From Bacteroidota bacterium (lineage in GTDB: Bacteria; Bacteroidota; Bacteroidia; AKYH767-A; OLB10), in NCBI GenBank assembly GCA_016714535.1, contig JADKDR010000010.1, forward strand, positions 62,001 to 126,000: a stretch of 64,000 nucleotides of DNA, written 5' to 3'. This document shows positions 48,849-57,453 of the stretch, piece after piece (positions within the stretch are counted from its first letter, which is position 1; each line of letters opens with the position of its first letter). The position numbers and the translations under genes were made by a program. The notes under the pieces are model-generated. The model saw nothing but the letters and a program-made list of their open reading frames with translations. It ran no database searches and had not been told where the DNA came from.

Positions 48849-48912
48849 CTTTTATTGCTTTACTAGTTATCGTTTAAAGATAACTGATTGTGGGTTATTT
48901 TAATTGGGGACG

Positions 48913-48942
48913 CAAAAATACTTTTCAACCCAGCGCCTCAAA
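48913..48942 (-). promoter_or_regulatory. Candidate promoter of dnaB
   Basis: On the minus strand TTTG (48939-48942) is followed after 18 bases by TATTTTTG (48913-48920). Both elements and the spacing match the Bacteroidota -33/-7 consensus. The predicted leader is about 55-60 bases to the ATG at 48848. Confidence 0.55.
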
Positions 48943-49079
48943 GGGAAATAATTTTGAATAGTTGTAAACAAGAATATAGTTGAAAAATTTTCTCCCTAAA
49001 TTGTATCTATATTCCAACAAAAAGATTAAGGTAAAAAACAATCCGAAACCGCGGTCATCAACCTTACTAATTACAATAA

Positions 49080-49166
49080 GTTCCTGCTGTCCGTTATATC
49101 TTTTTTTTAAATGTGTTTGTATTAAAAACGCAAAAAAAAGGATGCCACTCCCATCAGGGTTAGTGA
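49080..49166 (+). repeat. Dispersed intergenic repeat, copy 1
   Basis: This 87-base segment reappears in inverted orientation at 62377-62464 with roughly 85-90% identity by eye. The most conserved part is AAGGATGCCACTCCCATCAG followed by GGTTAGTGA. Neither copy lies in a gene and no transposase is nearby. It could be a REP-like or miniature mobile element, or a conserved transcript end. Confidence 0.8.
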
Positions 49167-49373
49167 TATTACGAAAGTCCCTTGGTTAATTAGTAATTCC
49201 ATACCAATGCCGTTCTGTTCAGATGAATTACGATTATAATTGGAATATTCGTTTTATTAGGACAATTAGGTAAATCTTAAACAGACTCTTAACCAAGCCC
49301 TAAATCTGAAAATGATTTTCTATTATCTTCCTATTTCATTGCGAGCCACTTCCACTTAGCAACATCAACCCTA

Positions 49374-49670
49374 CTAATATTTTATAACCTTGCATGCTAA
49401 TTTTTCTTTGTTAGATTTTAGTTCAACTAAATAGAGCCCTGCAGGCCAGTTGGCAGCATTTATACTTTGGGTAAAGTAGCCACCCACCACCTTCAATCTT
49501 TCAACTTCCATCTTCAAACTGCCTTTGCCATCGTATACACTCATAGTTATGTCATCGGCTTTCATGCCACTTGCATTAATAAAAAACTTTTCCCAAGCCT
49601 CATGTAAGAAGAATTGAGTTTCTGTAAGAAAAACGTCAAATTTATAAAGTCTTTTACTAGTTGAGGTGGG
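49374..49670 (-). pseudogene. Orphan T9SS sorting-domain remnant
   Basis: An open frame of ~98 codons without a convincing start ends in a typical T9SS tail: FFINASGMKADDITMSVYDG, then NAANWPAGLYLVELKSNKEK and the final KVIKY. Upstream of residue ~35 the frame is closed by a stop (49671-49673), and no exported domain precedes it. The nearest ATG (49565) would start inside the sorting domain. It looks like the 3' remnant of a deleted cargo gene; a frameshift hiding an upstream portion is less likely because the flank is gene-poor. Confidence 0.7.
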
Positions 49671-49795
49671 TTATTGTGTTTAAAAAATTTGAATGATTAC
49701 TACTGTTTGAAAGTAACAACTTCGCAGTGCCTCTAAAATTTTTGTATTGGCATTGCGCAACAGTTAGTTGCTTCAAGTATGGCTATAAAAACGCA

Positions 49796-50458
49796 TTAGC
49801 TCTTCGTTTTTTTATTTACAAACGAAAGGTATTTTCGAAAGCTGATAAATTCGCCACCAAGTTTTTCGAGGTGAGGCGATTTTAATTGGCAGTCTATCAA
49901 ACTAAACATGTTGCTTTGGCATAGGTAAAGCAAAGCCAGTTTACTGGTGTCGGGTTTCAGGTGAAACATGCTCTCGCCACAGAACACACTGCCTATTATA
50001 GTTCCATATAATCCTCCAACCAACTCATTGTTTTCAAAAACTTCCACGCTTTGCACCATACCTTCGTTATGTAATTGCAGGTAGCGGTCAAAAAATTCGT
50101 CTTCAATCCAGGTTGAATTTTCGTGATTACGTTTTACCGTAGCACAATGTTCCATTACCTCTTCAAAGCAGGTATTCATTTTTATCTCATACCTGCCACT
50201 ATTCAATCGGTTTACAAGGTTGTTACTTACTTGTAGTTTGTCGGGGAATATTACAAACCTAGGTGATGGCGCATACCAGAAAAATAAGTCATCATGCTTG
50301 TGCCATGGGAATATGCCTAAGGAATAGGCACGCTTTATTCGCGCGATGGTAAAATCGGCTGTAATGGCTACCAAATCAGATACATCCCGCTTAAGCGGAA
50401 TTACAAAATCGTCAGTTGGAAGCAAGAATAAATCTTCAAAACTTATTTTGTTGGACAT
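49796..50458 (-). CDS. aat: Leucyl/phenylalanyl-tRNA--protein transferase
   Basis: Transfers Leu or Phe from aminoacyl-tRNA to N-terminal Arg/Lys of proteins, marking them for ClpS/ClpAP degradation (bacterial N-end rule). The 220-residue protein has the family signatures LGIFPWH, FFWYAPSPRFVIFP, STWIEDEFFDRYLQLHNEG, VGGLYGTIIGSVFCGESMF and a late LIDCQLKSPHLEKLGG. Length is normal. The start lies six bases after the anti-sigma stop, so it is probably the last gene of the sigma/anti-sigma transcript. Confidence 0.93.
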   Translation of the reverse strand: MSNKISFEDLFLLPTDDFVIPLKRDVSDLVAITADFTIARIKRAYSLGIFPWHKHDDLFFWYAPSPRFVIFPDKLQVSNNLVNRLNSGRYEIKMNTCFEEVMEHCATVKRNHENSTWIEDEFFDRYLQLHNEGMVQSVEVFENNELVGGLYGTIIGSVFCGESMFHLKPDTSKLALLYLCQSNMFSLIDCQLKSPHLEKLGGEFISFRKYLSFVNKKTKS

Positions 50459-50464
50459 ACCCCA

Positions 50465-51529
50465 TTATAATGGTGCAAGTTTACGTGCCTGTGCCGAATA
50501 ATGTGAATGTGAATTTGAAATTTTTGTCAACAATTGGTTATAAGCTGTTATGTTACCCAACTGCCTATAACAGAGCAAGAGGTGGTACTCTGCCTCTTGC
50601 GAGAAAGCATTGATGTTGCCTGATAAAATAGATTGATAGCCTGCAATTGCTTTGGTATAATCCTGCATGAGCTCATAACATAATGCGGAATAAAAAATGC
50701 AGTTCTTATCGTCAGGATTGACTTTGCTCAGGCGCTCAAGCATATAAATAGCATCGGCATACTGCTGTTGGTGGATATGCTCAACTATCCCCGCAAATTG
50801 GAGGTGATAGTCTGCATGTATGTTTTCGGCATCGGCAAGCTGTTCATTTTTATCTTTATATTTAGCCTGTATGCCAAGGGCATCAGGCTCAATCATAGGT
50901 TTTGTTAGAGGTTTTATCAACTTATAATTCTCTATGTAAATAACATTGTCAAAGCTGAGCGAATACAATGACTTTGCTGCCTCTAGCGAGGTGTCGGTAA
51001 TTTTTACGTTACGGGTTGCTAGTTTGGGCATGTCCATCCATTGCTCTATATGTGCTTCAATCTTTCCGCTTGTGGTATTCACTTTCTGATAAGCAATGAG
51101 AGTATCACCGGCAGCATGGTTTATTAATAGGGGTGCGATAAAGTTTTCGCTTTCGAGGGTTGGCTCTTTGGTTTGTTTTTGTTCCGTTTTTACAGGTTCA
51201 CTTTTTTTATTGTTAAAAATGATGGTAACATATACACCTATAGTAACACACAATACTGCAACTACCAATAATACATGCCATAAATTAAATGTGGACGATA
51301 GTGGTTTGTGCTTTATCGATTTGCTCCTGGTGGCCGACCAGGTGTAGGGAAGCTGATAGAGTATTTTCTTGTCGGGAATTTGTACGGCACCATCGAGCGC
51401 TTCGCGGCATAAGTCGCACTGAGCAAGATGATGCTTTACCAGCTCCTGCTTTACTATATCCATAGTGCCGGTGCTGTATAGTTCAAGCTCGCGCGCTGTA
51501 AGATGTGTATGTGTACCCGCCTTATGCAT
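50465..51529 (-). CDS. Membrane anti-sigma factor with zinc-finger-like N-terminus and TPR-like C-terminus
   Basis: Predicted partner of the adjacent ECF sigma factor. The 354-residue protein has an N-terminal cytoplasmic segment with H34-x3-C38-x2-C41 (HHLAQCDLC), the zinc-binding pattern of ZAS-type anti-sigma factors, one transmembrane helix at ~82-105 (NLWHVLLVVAVLCVTIGVYV) and a large periplasmic part. The last ~120 residues look like tetratricopeptide repeats (YADAIYMLERLSKVNPDD, YTKAIAGYQSILSGN). Its start overlaps the sigma gene's 3' end by eight bases, indicating coupling. The function follows from architecture and position; the periplasmic signal is unknown. Confidence 0.8.
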   Translation of the reverse strand: MHKAGTHTHLTARELELYSTGTMDIVKQELVKHHLAQCDLCREALDGAVQIPDKKILYQLPYTWSATRSKSIKHKPLSSTFNLWHVLLVVAVLCVTIGVYVTIIFNNKKSEPVKTEQKQTKEPTLESENFIAPLLINHAAGDTLIAYQKVNTTSGKIEAHIEQWMDMPKLATRNVKITDTSLEAAKSLYSLSFDNVIYIENYKLIKPLTKPMIEPDALGIQAKYKDKNEQLADAENIHADYHLQFAGIVEHIHQQQYADAIYMLERLSKVNPDDKNCIFYSALCYELMQDYTKAIAGYQSILSGNINAFSQEAEYHLLLCYRQLGNITAYNQLLTKISNSHSHYSAQARKLAPL

Positions 51530-52091
51530 TCCGTTTTTGCTCCAGGTATATTTTTAAATTTCGCTTCCCGTTTTGAATATGGCTCTTTACCTCTTTCAAA
51601 CTATATCCGGTAAAGTTACTTATTTCGACATACGATTTTTTTTCGAGGTAAAATAACCGCACACATTCCTGCTGTGGTTTTTTTATGGTGTGCAAGGCTT
51701 CGTGCAAATGCGGCATGTATTGATCGAGTATGGCTGCATCATCCTGGATGGCCAGCTCCGTGTGGCTTGTTGTTTGTTCATTGAGCGGCACTTTGAGCGA
51801 TTCTTTCTTTTGCACGGCCAGGCAATAGTTGCGTGTTACCGAGTGCAGCCACGAACCAAAGTTATTGATCTCGTATTTCTTAAGGTCAGTAAATAGTTTT
51901 TCGAAAATGGCAAGCACACCATCTTTGCACTCATCTTCGTTTTGAAGATACTTGTAACATATACTGTATACTAAGTGAGCATAGCGTTCGTATAAGATGC
52001 CAATACATTGGTTATCGTCACATTCCTTATAACGGCCTATTAGCTCGGTATCGCTATAGTCTGATATATGTTTTTTATTCCTGAACCACAT
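51522..52091 (-). CDS. ECF-type RNA polymerase sigma factor
   Basis: Alternative sigma factor of ~189 residues. Region 2 is LYERYAHLVYSICYKYLQNE to FGSWLHSVTRNYCLAVQKK. Region 4 is LHEALHTIKKPQQECVRLFY to LKEVKSHIQNGKRNLKIYL, a helix-turn-helix. I start it at 52091 (MWFRNKKHISDYSD); the frame stays open to 52199, but the extra 36 residues are cysteine-rich and unlike the family. It is presumably held inactive by the overlapping downstream anti-sigma. The plug-domain gene 197 bases away on the other strand is a likely target or signalling partner (inference). Confidence 0.85.
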   Translation of the reverse strand: MWFRNKKHISDYSDTELIGRYKECDDNQCIGILYERYAHLVYSICYKYLQNEDECKDGVLAIFEKLFTDLKKYEINNFGSWLHSVTRNYCLAVQKKESLKVPLNEQTTSHTELAIQDDAAILDQYMPHLHEALHTIKKPQQECVRLFYLEKKSYVEISNFTGYSLKEVKSHIQNGKRNLKIYLEQKRNA

Positions 52092-52288
52092 GGTGGTTTT
52101 GTTTTTACAAAAGCAAAGTGTCCTGTTTGCTGCCATAAATGTAAACGTGCAAGTAGCATATTTGATATGCGTGCCGGCATTGTTGCACAAAAATGACAAT
52201 ACCCGCTTTATGGTTTTATGGAAAAGGGTAGGTGATTTATCTACTAAGCAATAAACAAGATGTTGAACAAAATAAAACCAATTAAAAA

Positions 52289-52990
52289 ATGAAAAAGCAA
52301 AGTTATTTTATGATGTTGCTACTAGCAATTTGCAGCCTGTATGTGCAAGCACAAACTACCGATGGTGTCTTAAAAGGATTGATTGCAGATAGCACGAGCA
52401 AGAAGCCCATCGAAATGGCAACCGTTTTAGTATTGAGCCAAGGTGTAGAGGTTGCCAATACCTTTACGCTTGATGATGGACAGTATAGCATTAGTGCCTT
52501 AAAGCCTGGTAAATATACAGTTAAAGTATTTAAGGGCGGCTACGGAACTAAGGTGATGGAACAAGTAATGGTGAGTACCTCACGCATTACATTTCAAGAT
52601 TTTTATTTGCCACAAGGCATCGATTTGCCTACAATTTCTGTAACGTATTTGCCTCCGGTAATTGAGAAAGACGATATCATGACCGCACGTAGAATAGATG
52701 CTACCGAAATACGCAAAAGTGTATTGCGCGATGTAAAAGATTTTGCACGCCTCTCAACCGGGGCAGTACAAAAACGGGAAGGTGGCGAAATTAATTTTCG
52801 CGGCTCACGCGGCAATGGCACACACTATATAGTTGATGGCATACGTATGGACGAAGGATTTAGCATGCCACGCAGTGCCATTGCCGAACTTGTTGTAATT
52901 ACTGGAGGTGTACCGGCTATGTATGGCGATGCTACCGGTGGTATTATTGTTATTACTACCAAAGGTTTTTTTGGAAGCGGGGCGCAGTAA
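52289..52990 (+). CDS. Carboxypeptidase-regulatory-like domain plus TonB plug, no barrel
   Basis: Exported 233-residue protein with a signal peptide (MMLLLAICSLYVQAQ), a CarboxypepD_reg-like beta sandwich (~25-105: GVLKGLIADSTSKKPIEMAT, LKPGKYTVKVFKGGYGTKV) and a TonB-receptor plug domain (~130-225: GGEINFRGSRGNGTHYIVDG, VITGGVPAMYGDATGGIIVI). It stops right after the plug with GFFGSGAQ; the ~600-residue beta-barrel of a receptor is absent and the following 380 bases hold none. Either a genuine plug-only protein or a truncated receptor. Its position divergent from an ECF sigma/anti-sigma pair suggests a periplasmic or outer-membrane signalling role, by analogy with Fec-type systems. Confidence 0.8.
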   Translation: MKKQSYFMMLLLAICSLYVQAQTTDGVLKGLIADSTSKKPIEMATVLVLSQGVEVANTFTLDDGQYSISALKPGKYTVKVFKGGYGTKVMEQVMVSTSRITFQDFYLPQGIDLPTISVTYLPPVIEKDDIMTARRIDATEIRKSVLRDVKDFARLSTGAVQKREGGEINFRGSRGNGTHYIVDGIRMDEGFSMPRSAIAELVVITGGVPAMYGDATGGIIVITTKGFFGSGAQ

Positions 52991-53033
52991 TTAATTCTGA
53001 CAAATGCGCTTGCACAGTTTGCATTACCAACCC

Positions 53034-53066
53034 ATGCTGGCGCGAGCTATAAGCTCGCGCCAGCAT
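53034..53066. other. Perfect 15-bp inverted repeat with 3-base loop
   Basis: ATGCTGGCGCGAGCT, then ATA, then AGCTCGCGCCAGCAT. It is much more GC-rich than the surroundings and lacks a T run, so it fits a REP-like palindrome at least as well as a terminator. It sits between convergent genes (stops at 52990 and 53378). The rest of this 387-base gap shows no gene; a 63-codon frame at 53004-53195 is not protein-like. Confidence 0.75.
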
Positions 53067-53377
53067 TCGGGCGTGCAACATAAATTTCAACTGCTTTTTT
53101 GTTTTGCTAGGTTAATTTTACTATACAGAGATATTGTTAGCTTATCCATAGTGCAGTTTGAAAAAGCCAAACGCGTGTACGCTTGCAACAAATAACTATG
53201 GTTATTAATTTTGCAAGTACCTATATGTGAGTATGCCAATACATAATCACAAAATATATTGCGGCTTTTTTACAACGTGTTTATTAGACTGTTTGCAAAA
53301 TCACTTTGTTGTCTGACTCAGTGGCAGGTCAACATTTATGTTGAAAAATACATTTTACCCATCATGCAAAGCTGAAT

Positions 53378-55849
53378 CTATTTAATTACAAATTTCTTTG
53401 AGATGCTGCGTTTAGTGTATTCATCGCGTACATGGGCAATGTATATGCCTGAAGGCAAATGCGATGTTGGTATGTCCTTACTACTTACCATTTTTTGTTG
53501 CAACACAGATTGGCCCATTAGGTTATAAATATTAAAATAGGCCGGTCTGTTCGTGTGAATTAATATTTTATCAGGCAATATTTGTAGTGTAGCCACAAGC
53601 GCAGCAGTGGCAATACCGGTGTTAATAAATGCGGAAGCTGACGTACACCCATTGCTATCGGTAATAATCACATAATAGGTGTTGCTATCTGTTGCATAAA
53701 AATAGTTGGCAGTGCTTAGCACGTTTACACTGTCAGTTACATTGTACCATTGATAAGTGTAACCTAAAGGGGCAAAAATGGTATCGCCCGAGGTGCTTAA
53801 AAATACTGCATTTGGCGGGTTATGTACTATAATATAATTTGCAATAGTAAGTGTATCGCAACCGGTATTGTTGCAGGTTATGAGTGTAACATCGTAAGTG
53901 CCAGCATTAGCAAATACCACAGGTGGTGGATGCTGGCTGCCTGAATAAGAAGGAACACCCCCGGCAAAAATCCAAAACCACGAGTTGGCCTGACCACTAC
54001 TGCTATCCACAAAAGTAATGGTGGCTGGTGCACACACGCTTGTATCGGTGCATGTAAATGATGTATGAGGCAATGCGCTGTATACACCCGAGGCCACCAT
54101 GCAGCCATTGCTATCACTTATGAGTACGTAGTAATTGCCTGTATCGGGCAGTACAAAGAATGAATTGGTGGACAGTGCAGCGCTGTCGCCTACCGCAAAC
54201 CATTGGTAGGCAAATGCGGCAGAGCAAAATAGCGTGTCGTTTTGTACGGTGATAACAGGTGGAGGCAAAGGCGGTATTTGATTAATAAATTGTGTAACGC
54301 TAAGTGTATCACACCCCGCACCATTGCAGGCTATGAGCGTAACATCAAAACTTCCTGCACTAGCATAGTATATGTTGACAGGGTTTTGCATAGTACTTAT
54401 ACTTGGCGAAGCACCCGAAAAAAACCACAGCCATTGTGTAGGATTATTGGTGCTAAGATCATAAAAATCTATAGCCTGCTTATCGCAAAATACAGAATCG
54501 GAAGATGCAATATTGCAAATGGGTAAAAGGGATGGGGTGCAGAAATTGGTGGTGGAAAATGTGTCACTATTAATCGACAACGCAACCGAATCGAACGCAA
54601 GCGGTGGTAATTGATTTAAACTAAAAGAAGTGGAATCGAAAAAATAAGGTAGTTGTACAAAAGCAAGAGTTTGTTGATAGCATCCGTTTGGCAAATTACC
54701 GTTGCTATCAACACTGAGCATATTAGCGGAATATTGATTTGACAGACTATCAATGTGGCTGCCCACCGAAATAATTGCATCATTCGATAATGAAATGCCA
54801 CCAAAGTATGCTTGCGTCTTGGTTGGATACATGTAGGCCCAATTTATATTGCCGGTATTTGTAGAATTTGTAATGCATTTATCAGCCGTGCCTGGCGCAT
54901 TGAATTTTACGAGCGTACAATAAGTTGAATCATTTTTAATTACCGTTTGCAAGGCTCTTGTATTGGTGTTTTGCAATTGATATTGGAATGCACTTTGTGA
55001 ATTTAAATTGCTGTCTATTTCAATTAAAAAATAATTTTCTTGATTTCCAAAAGCCACATGGTTTCCTCCACTACAAAGTATGTTTTTGTTAGGAAGTTCT
55101 GCAAGATGATATATGCCTTCATCATATGCGGTGTAAAACATTTTGGTTTGCAGCAAATTGCCTTGCTCATCAAGTAAAAGTAATAAATTATCCATGTCAG
55201 TAAGTTGATTGGCTGTATTTCCCCATCCAGCAACTAGTATATTTCCATTGCTTAATTCACATAAAGTGTTGCCCCACTCTATGTAATTGGTGCCTAAATT
55301 ATTTTGCCATACTTGATTACCATTTTTATCGACTTTAATAATACTAGTATTGCATGTGCTATTGCTATAATCCGAGAGGCCCACGGTTACAATGCCTGAG
55401 TCTTTGGTTTCAATTAAATCAAAGGGCCAATCATCGTTGCTGCCGCCAAAGTATTTTATCCATATTTTATTGAGCGACAAATCAAATTTTGCAATAAAGA
55501 AATCATTGTTACCGCCATTAATATTGCTATAGCCAGCACAAACAATTTGATTTTCCTTTGTAATAATTAGTTTACGGATTTCATCACCTTTTGTGCTATT
55601 AATCTCAACAGCATTTTTGATATTGCCTGTTTCATCTATTAAAAGTAAATTTGCCGTGGTAGTATTGTTGAATGTGGAAAGCGAAGAACCGCCAACTACA
55701 TAGCCACTATCTGAAAACTGAATCGTTGTAAATTTGTCGTTACCCGTTTTGTTGTATTGTTTAATAAATGTGTTTTGGCCTTGGCAAACGATAACATGAA
55801 ACAATTGTATTGTGAATATGAATTTTATTACGTTGTTTTTACCAAACAT
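53378..55849 (-). CDS. T9SS-secreted protein with propeller-like N-half and PKD domains
   Basis: Cell-surface or secreted protein of 823 residues. Start chosen at 55849 (MFGKNNVIKFIFTIQLFHVI), which gives a signal peptide ending near CQGQ; the frame is open 40 codons further. The N-terminal ~400 residues repeat short phrases such as DSGYVVGGSS, NQIVCAGYSN, DSGIVTVGLSD and GNILVAGWGN, as in propellers of unknown function. Two PKD-like domains follow (YDLSTNNPTQWLWFFSGASP; FVDSSSGQANSWFWIFAGG), each followed by an Ig-like segment with YYVLISDSNGC or YYVIITDSNGC. A T9SS tail ends it (YFNIYNLMGQSVLQQ to KKFVIK). Its PKD region resembles that of the kelch protein at 59709. Confidence 0.85.
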   Translation of the reverse strand: MFGKNNVIKFIFTIQLFHVIVCQGQNTFIKQYNKTGNDKFTTIQFSDSGYVVGGSSLSTFNNTTTANLLLIDETGNIKNAVEINSTKGDEIRKLIITKENQIVCAGYSNINGGNNDFFIAKFDLSLNKIWIKYFGGSNDDWPFDLIETKDSGIVTVGLSDYSNSTCNTSIIKVDKNGNQVWQNNLGTNYIEWGNTLCELSNGNILVAGWGNTANQLTDMDNLLLLLDEQGNLLQTKMFYTAYDEGIYHLAELPNKNILCSGGNHVAFGNQENYFLIEIDSNLNSQSAFQYQLQNTNTRALQTVIKNDSTYCTLVKFNAPGTADKCITNSTNTGNINWAYMYPTKTQAYFGGISLSNDAIISVGSHIDSLSNQYSANMLSVDSNGNLPNGCYQQTLAFVQLPYFFDSTSFSLNQLPPLAFDSVALSINSDTFSTTNFCTPSLLPICNIASSDSVFCDKQAIDFYDLSTNNPTQWLWFFSGASPSISTMQNPVNIYYASAGSFDVTLIACNGAGCDTLSVTQFINQIPPLPPPVITVQNDTLFCSAAFAYQWFAVGDSAALSTNSFFVLPDTGNYYVLISDSNGCMVASGVYSALPHTSFTCTDTSVCAPATITFVDSSSGQANSWFWIFAGGVPSYSGSQHPPPVVFANAGTYDVTLITCNNTGCDTLTIANYIIVHNPPNAVFLSTSGDTIFAPLGYTYQWYNVTDSVNVLSTANYFYATDSNTYYVIITDSNGCTSASAFINTGIATAALVATLQILPDKILIHTNRPAYFNIYNLMGQSVLQQKMVSSKDIPTSHLPSGIYIAHVRDEYTKRSISKKFVIK

Positions 55850-55878
55850 TTTGTACAGAGGATTATTGATGTAAATAT

Positions 55879-56690
55879 ATGAAAGAATCGGAATAGAGAA
55901 AATAAAAGAACAAACCAAAGCACAATGGAACAATACACCGTGCGGGCAAATCGGTGATATAACATACACCCTCGATTACTTTGAGAATGTGGAAAAATAT
56001 CGGTACGAAGAATATGCACCCTGGATGAAAAATTATTTTGAATACGATAAGCAAAAAGGGAAAAAGCTGCTTGAAGTTGGTTTTGGACAAGGAACTGATT
56101 TGATTCAATACGCAAAAGGTGGTGCCGATGTTTATGGTATCGACCTTACACCTCATCATTTTGATTTAGCATCGTTAAATTTCAAATTGCGAAATTTAAA
56201 TGCGAACTTAACCTTGGGCGATGCTTCCAAACTTCCTTATGAAAATAATTTTTTCGATAAGGTTTCGTCATTTGGTGTTTTGCATCATACTCCCGATATT
56301 GAAAAATGTGTTGACGAAGTTTTTCGAGTACTTAAACCGAATGGTGAATTTATTATTGGGCTGTATTATAAAGACAGCTTTTTTCATTACTGGACAAAAT
56401 GTTTTTTAGATGGAATTGTCAAGTTTGGATTTTTACGACTTGGTTATGATGGAAATCTTAGCACACTCGAAGCCGGTGCCGATGGAAAAAAATATAAACC
56501 TTACATAAAACTATTTACAAAAAAGATGATGCGACAATTGCTATCAAAATTTCAAATTGACGCGCTCGATATACGCCACCTAAATAGAGAAGATATTCCT
56601 TTGCTTGGTAAACTATTTACCGATGGCATGTTGCAAAAATACAGCACCCGTTATGGATGGTACATTTTAGCAAAGTGCACAAAAAAATAA
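55879..56690 (+). CDS. Class I SAM-dependent methyltransferase (5' frameshift)
   Basis: Methyltransferase with the SAM loop LLEVGFGQG, an acidic strand end YGIDLTP, and SFGVLHHTPDIEKCVDEVFR followed by LKPNGEFIIG. The frame open at 55989 begins with a GTG inside a conserved-looking stretch; upstream in the same frame are KAQWNNTPCGQIGDITYTLD residues typical of this family. ATG at 55879 followed by KESE joins that frame if one A is restored in the short A run at 55892-55893, giving 270 residues. That start lies only 29 bases from the divergent gene's start. Substrate unknown; the neighbourhood suggests sugars or lipids of a surface glycan. It is convergent with the next methyltransferase (one base between stops). 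Confidence 0.75.
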
Positions 56691-56691
56691 A

Positions 56692-57453
56692 CTATTTTTT
56701 GTTCCGCGTTGCGAGGTAGAAGCCTGTAGCTATGGAGGGCCACCACTCACCAAGTTTTCGGGTGAGTGCCATTATTGGTTTTACACCACTAAAAAGCATA
56801 TCGCTAAATCCACCTGAAAAAAATACGGAACCGCGTGTTTCAAATACTTCAAAATTATGCTTGGCACACAATGCCTTTATCGAATTTAAAGTAAACCTGC
56901 GTACATGTGGCGAATGCGCGATGGTTGAAGGATATTTACTTACATAGGTATCTGATTTCAATCTGATATAATTAAATGCCTGAGAAATGTAAAGAAATCT
57001 GAAAACCCTGCGGAAATTCAAGTGCGCCCAAAATATTTCTTCAAATTCATGCCAACCAAAACCATTAGGCACGGTTACAATCATAATTCCTTCGGGTTTC
57101 AATTTCGCCTTTAGTAATTCTACAATAGCGTCAATATCGCTTTTTTCAATATGCTCAAATACTTCTGATGCAAGAATATAATCGAAGTGATTATCGGGAA
57201 AAGTGTTGAGGTCTTTACAAAATAATCGATCCTGTGGCAAACCATGCTCTGCAAATATTTTGTTACCTAGATCGATAGAGGCTTTGTCTAAATCAATACC
57301 AATGCAATTGTAACCATCTTGTGTAAGTTGCGATGTAATCATTATTCCAGTGCCACAACCAAACTCTAAACCAAGTTGCTCTTTTGTCACAAATTTTTTA
57401 AACCATGTAAGGCGATATTTATGCCCCCAAATGTTTTCGTTAATTTTTATCAT
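56692..57453 (-). CDS. Class I SAM-dependent methyltransferase
   Basis: 253-residue methyltransferase: SAM-binding loop GLEFGCGTGIM (~residues 28-38), acidic CIGIDLDKAS, motif DYILASEVFEHIEK and post-motif LKPEGIMIVTVPNGFGWHEF. Its start overlaps the flippase stop by four bases (ATGA), so the two are translationally coupled. The C-terminal region (FTLNSIKALCAKHNFEVFET) is typical of glycan or lipid-associated enzymes of this superfamily. Acceptor unknown. Confidence 0.82.
   Translation of the reverse strand: MIKINENIWGHKYRLTWFKKFVTKEQLGLEFGCGTGIMITSQLTQDGYNCIGIDLDKASIDLGNKIFAEHGLPQDRLFCKDLNTFPDNHFDYILASEVFEHIEKSDIDAIVELLKAKLKPEGIMIVTVPNGFGWHEFEEIFWAHLNFRRVFRFLYISQAFNYIRLKSDTYVSKYPSTIAHSPHVRRFTLNSIKALCAKHNFEVFETRGSVFFSGGFSDMLFSGVKPIMALTRKLGEWWPSIATGFYLATRNKK

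Larger units (their letters stand above)
48849..49373. other. Gene-poor region upstream of dnaB
   Basis: It holds the dnaB promoter and one copy of a dispersed repeat (49080-49166). A 69-codon frame at 48980-49189 runs through the repeat and has lysine-rich, non-protein-like composition, so I do not call it. Confidence 0.6.

Noticed and set aside
48980..49189. 69-codon plus-strand frame
   Set aside because: Runs through the dispersed repeat, with lysine-rich low-complexity translation.
51522..52199. Longer sigma-factor start at 52199
   Set aside because: The first 36 residues are cysteine-rich and unlike ECF sigma N-termini; Met at 52091 opens a normal region 2.
53004..53195. 63-codon frame after the plug protein, possibly a continuing receptor barrel
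   Set aside because: Contains the GC-rich palindrome and shows no beta-barrel or aromatic-end pattern.
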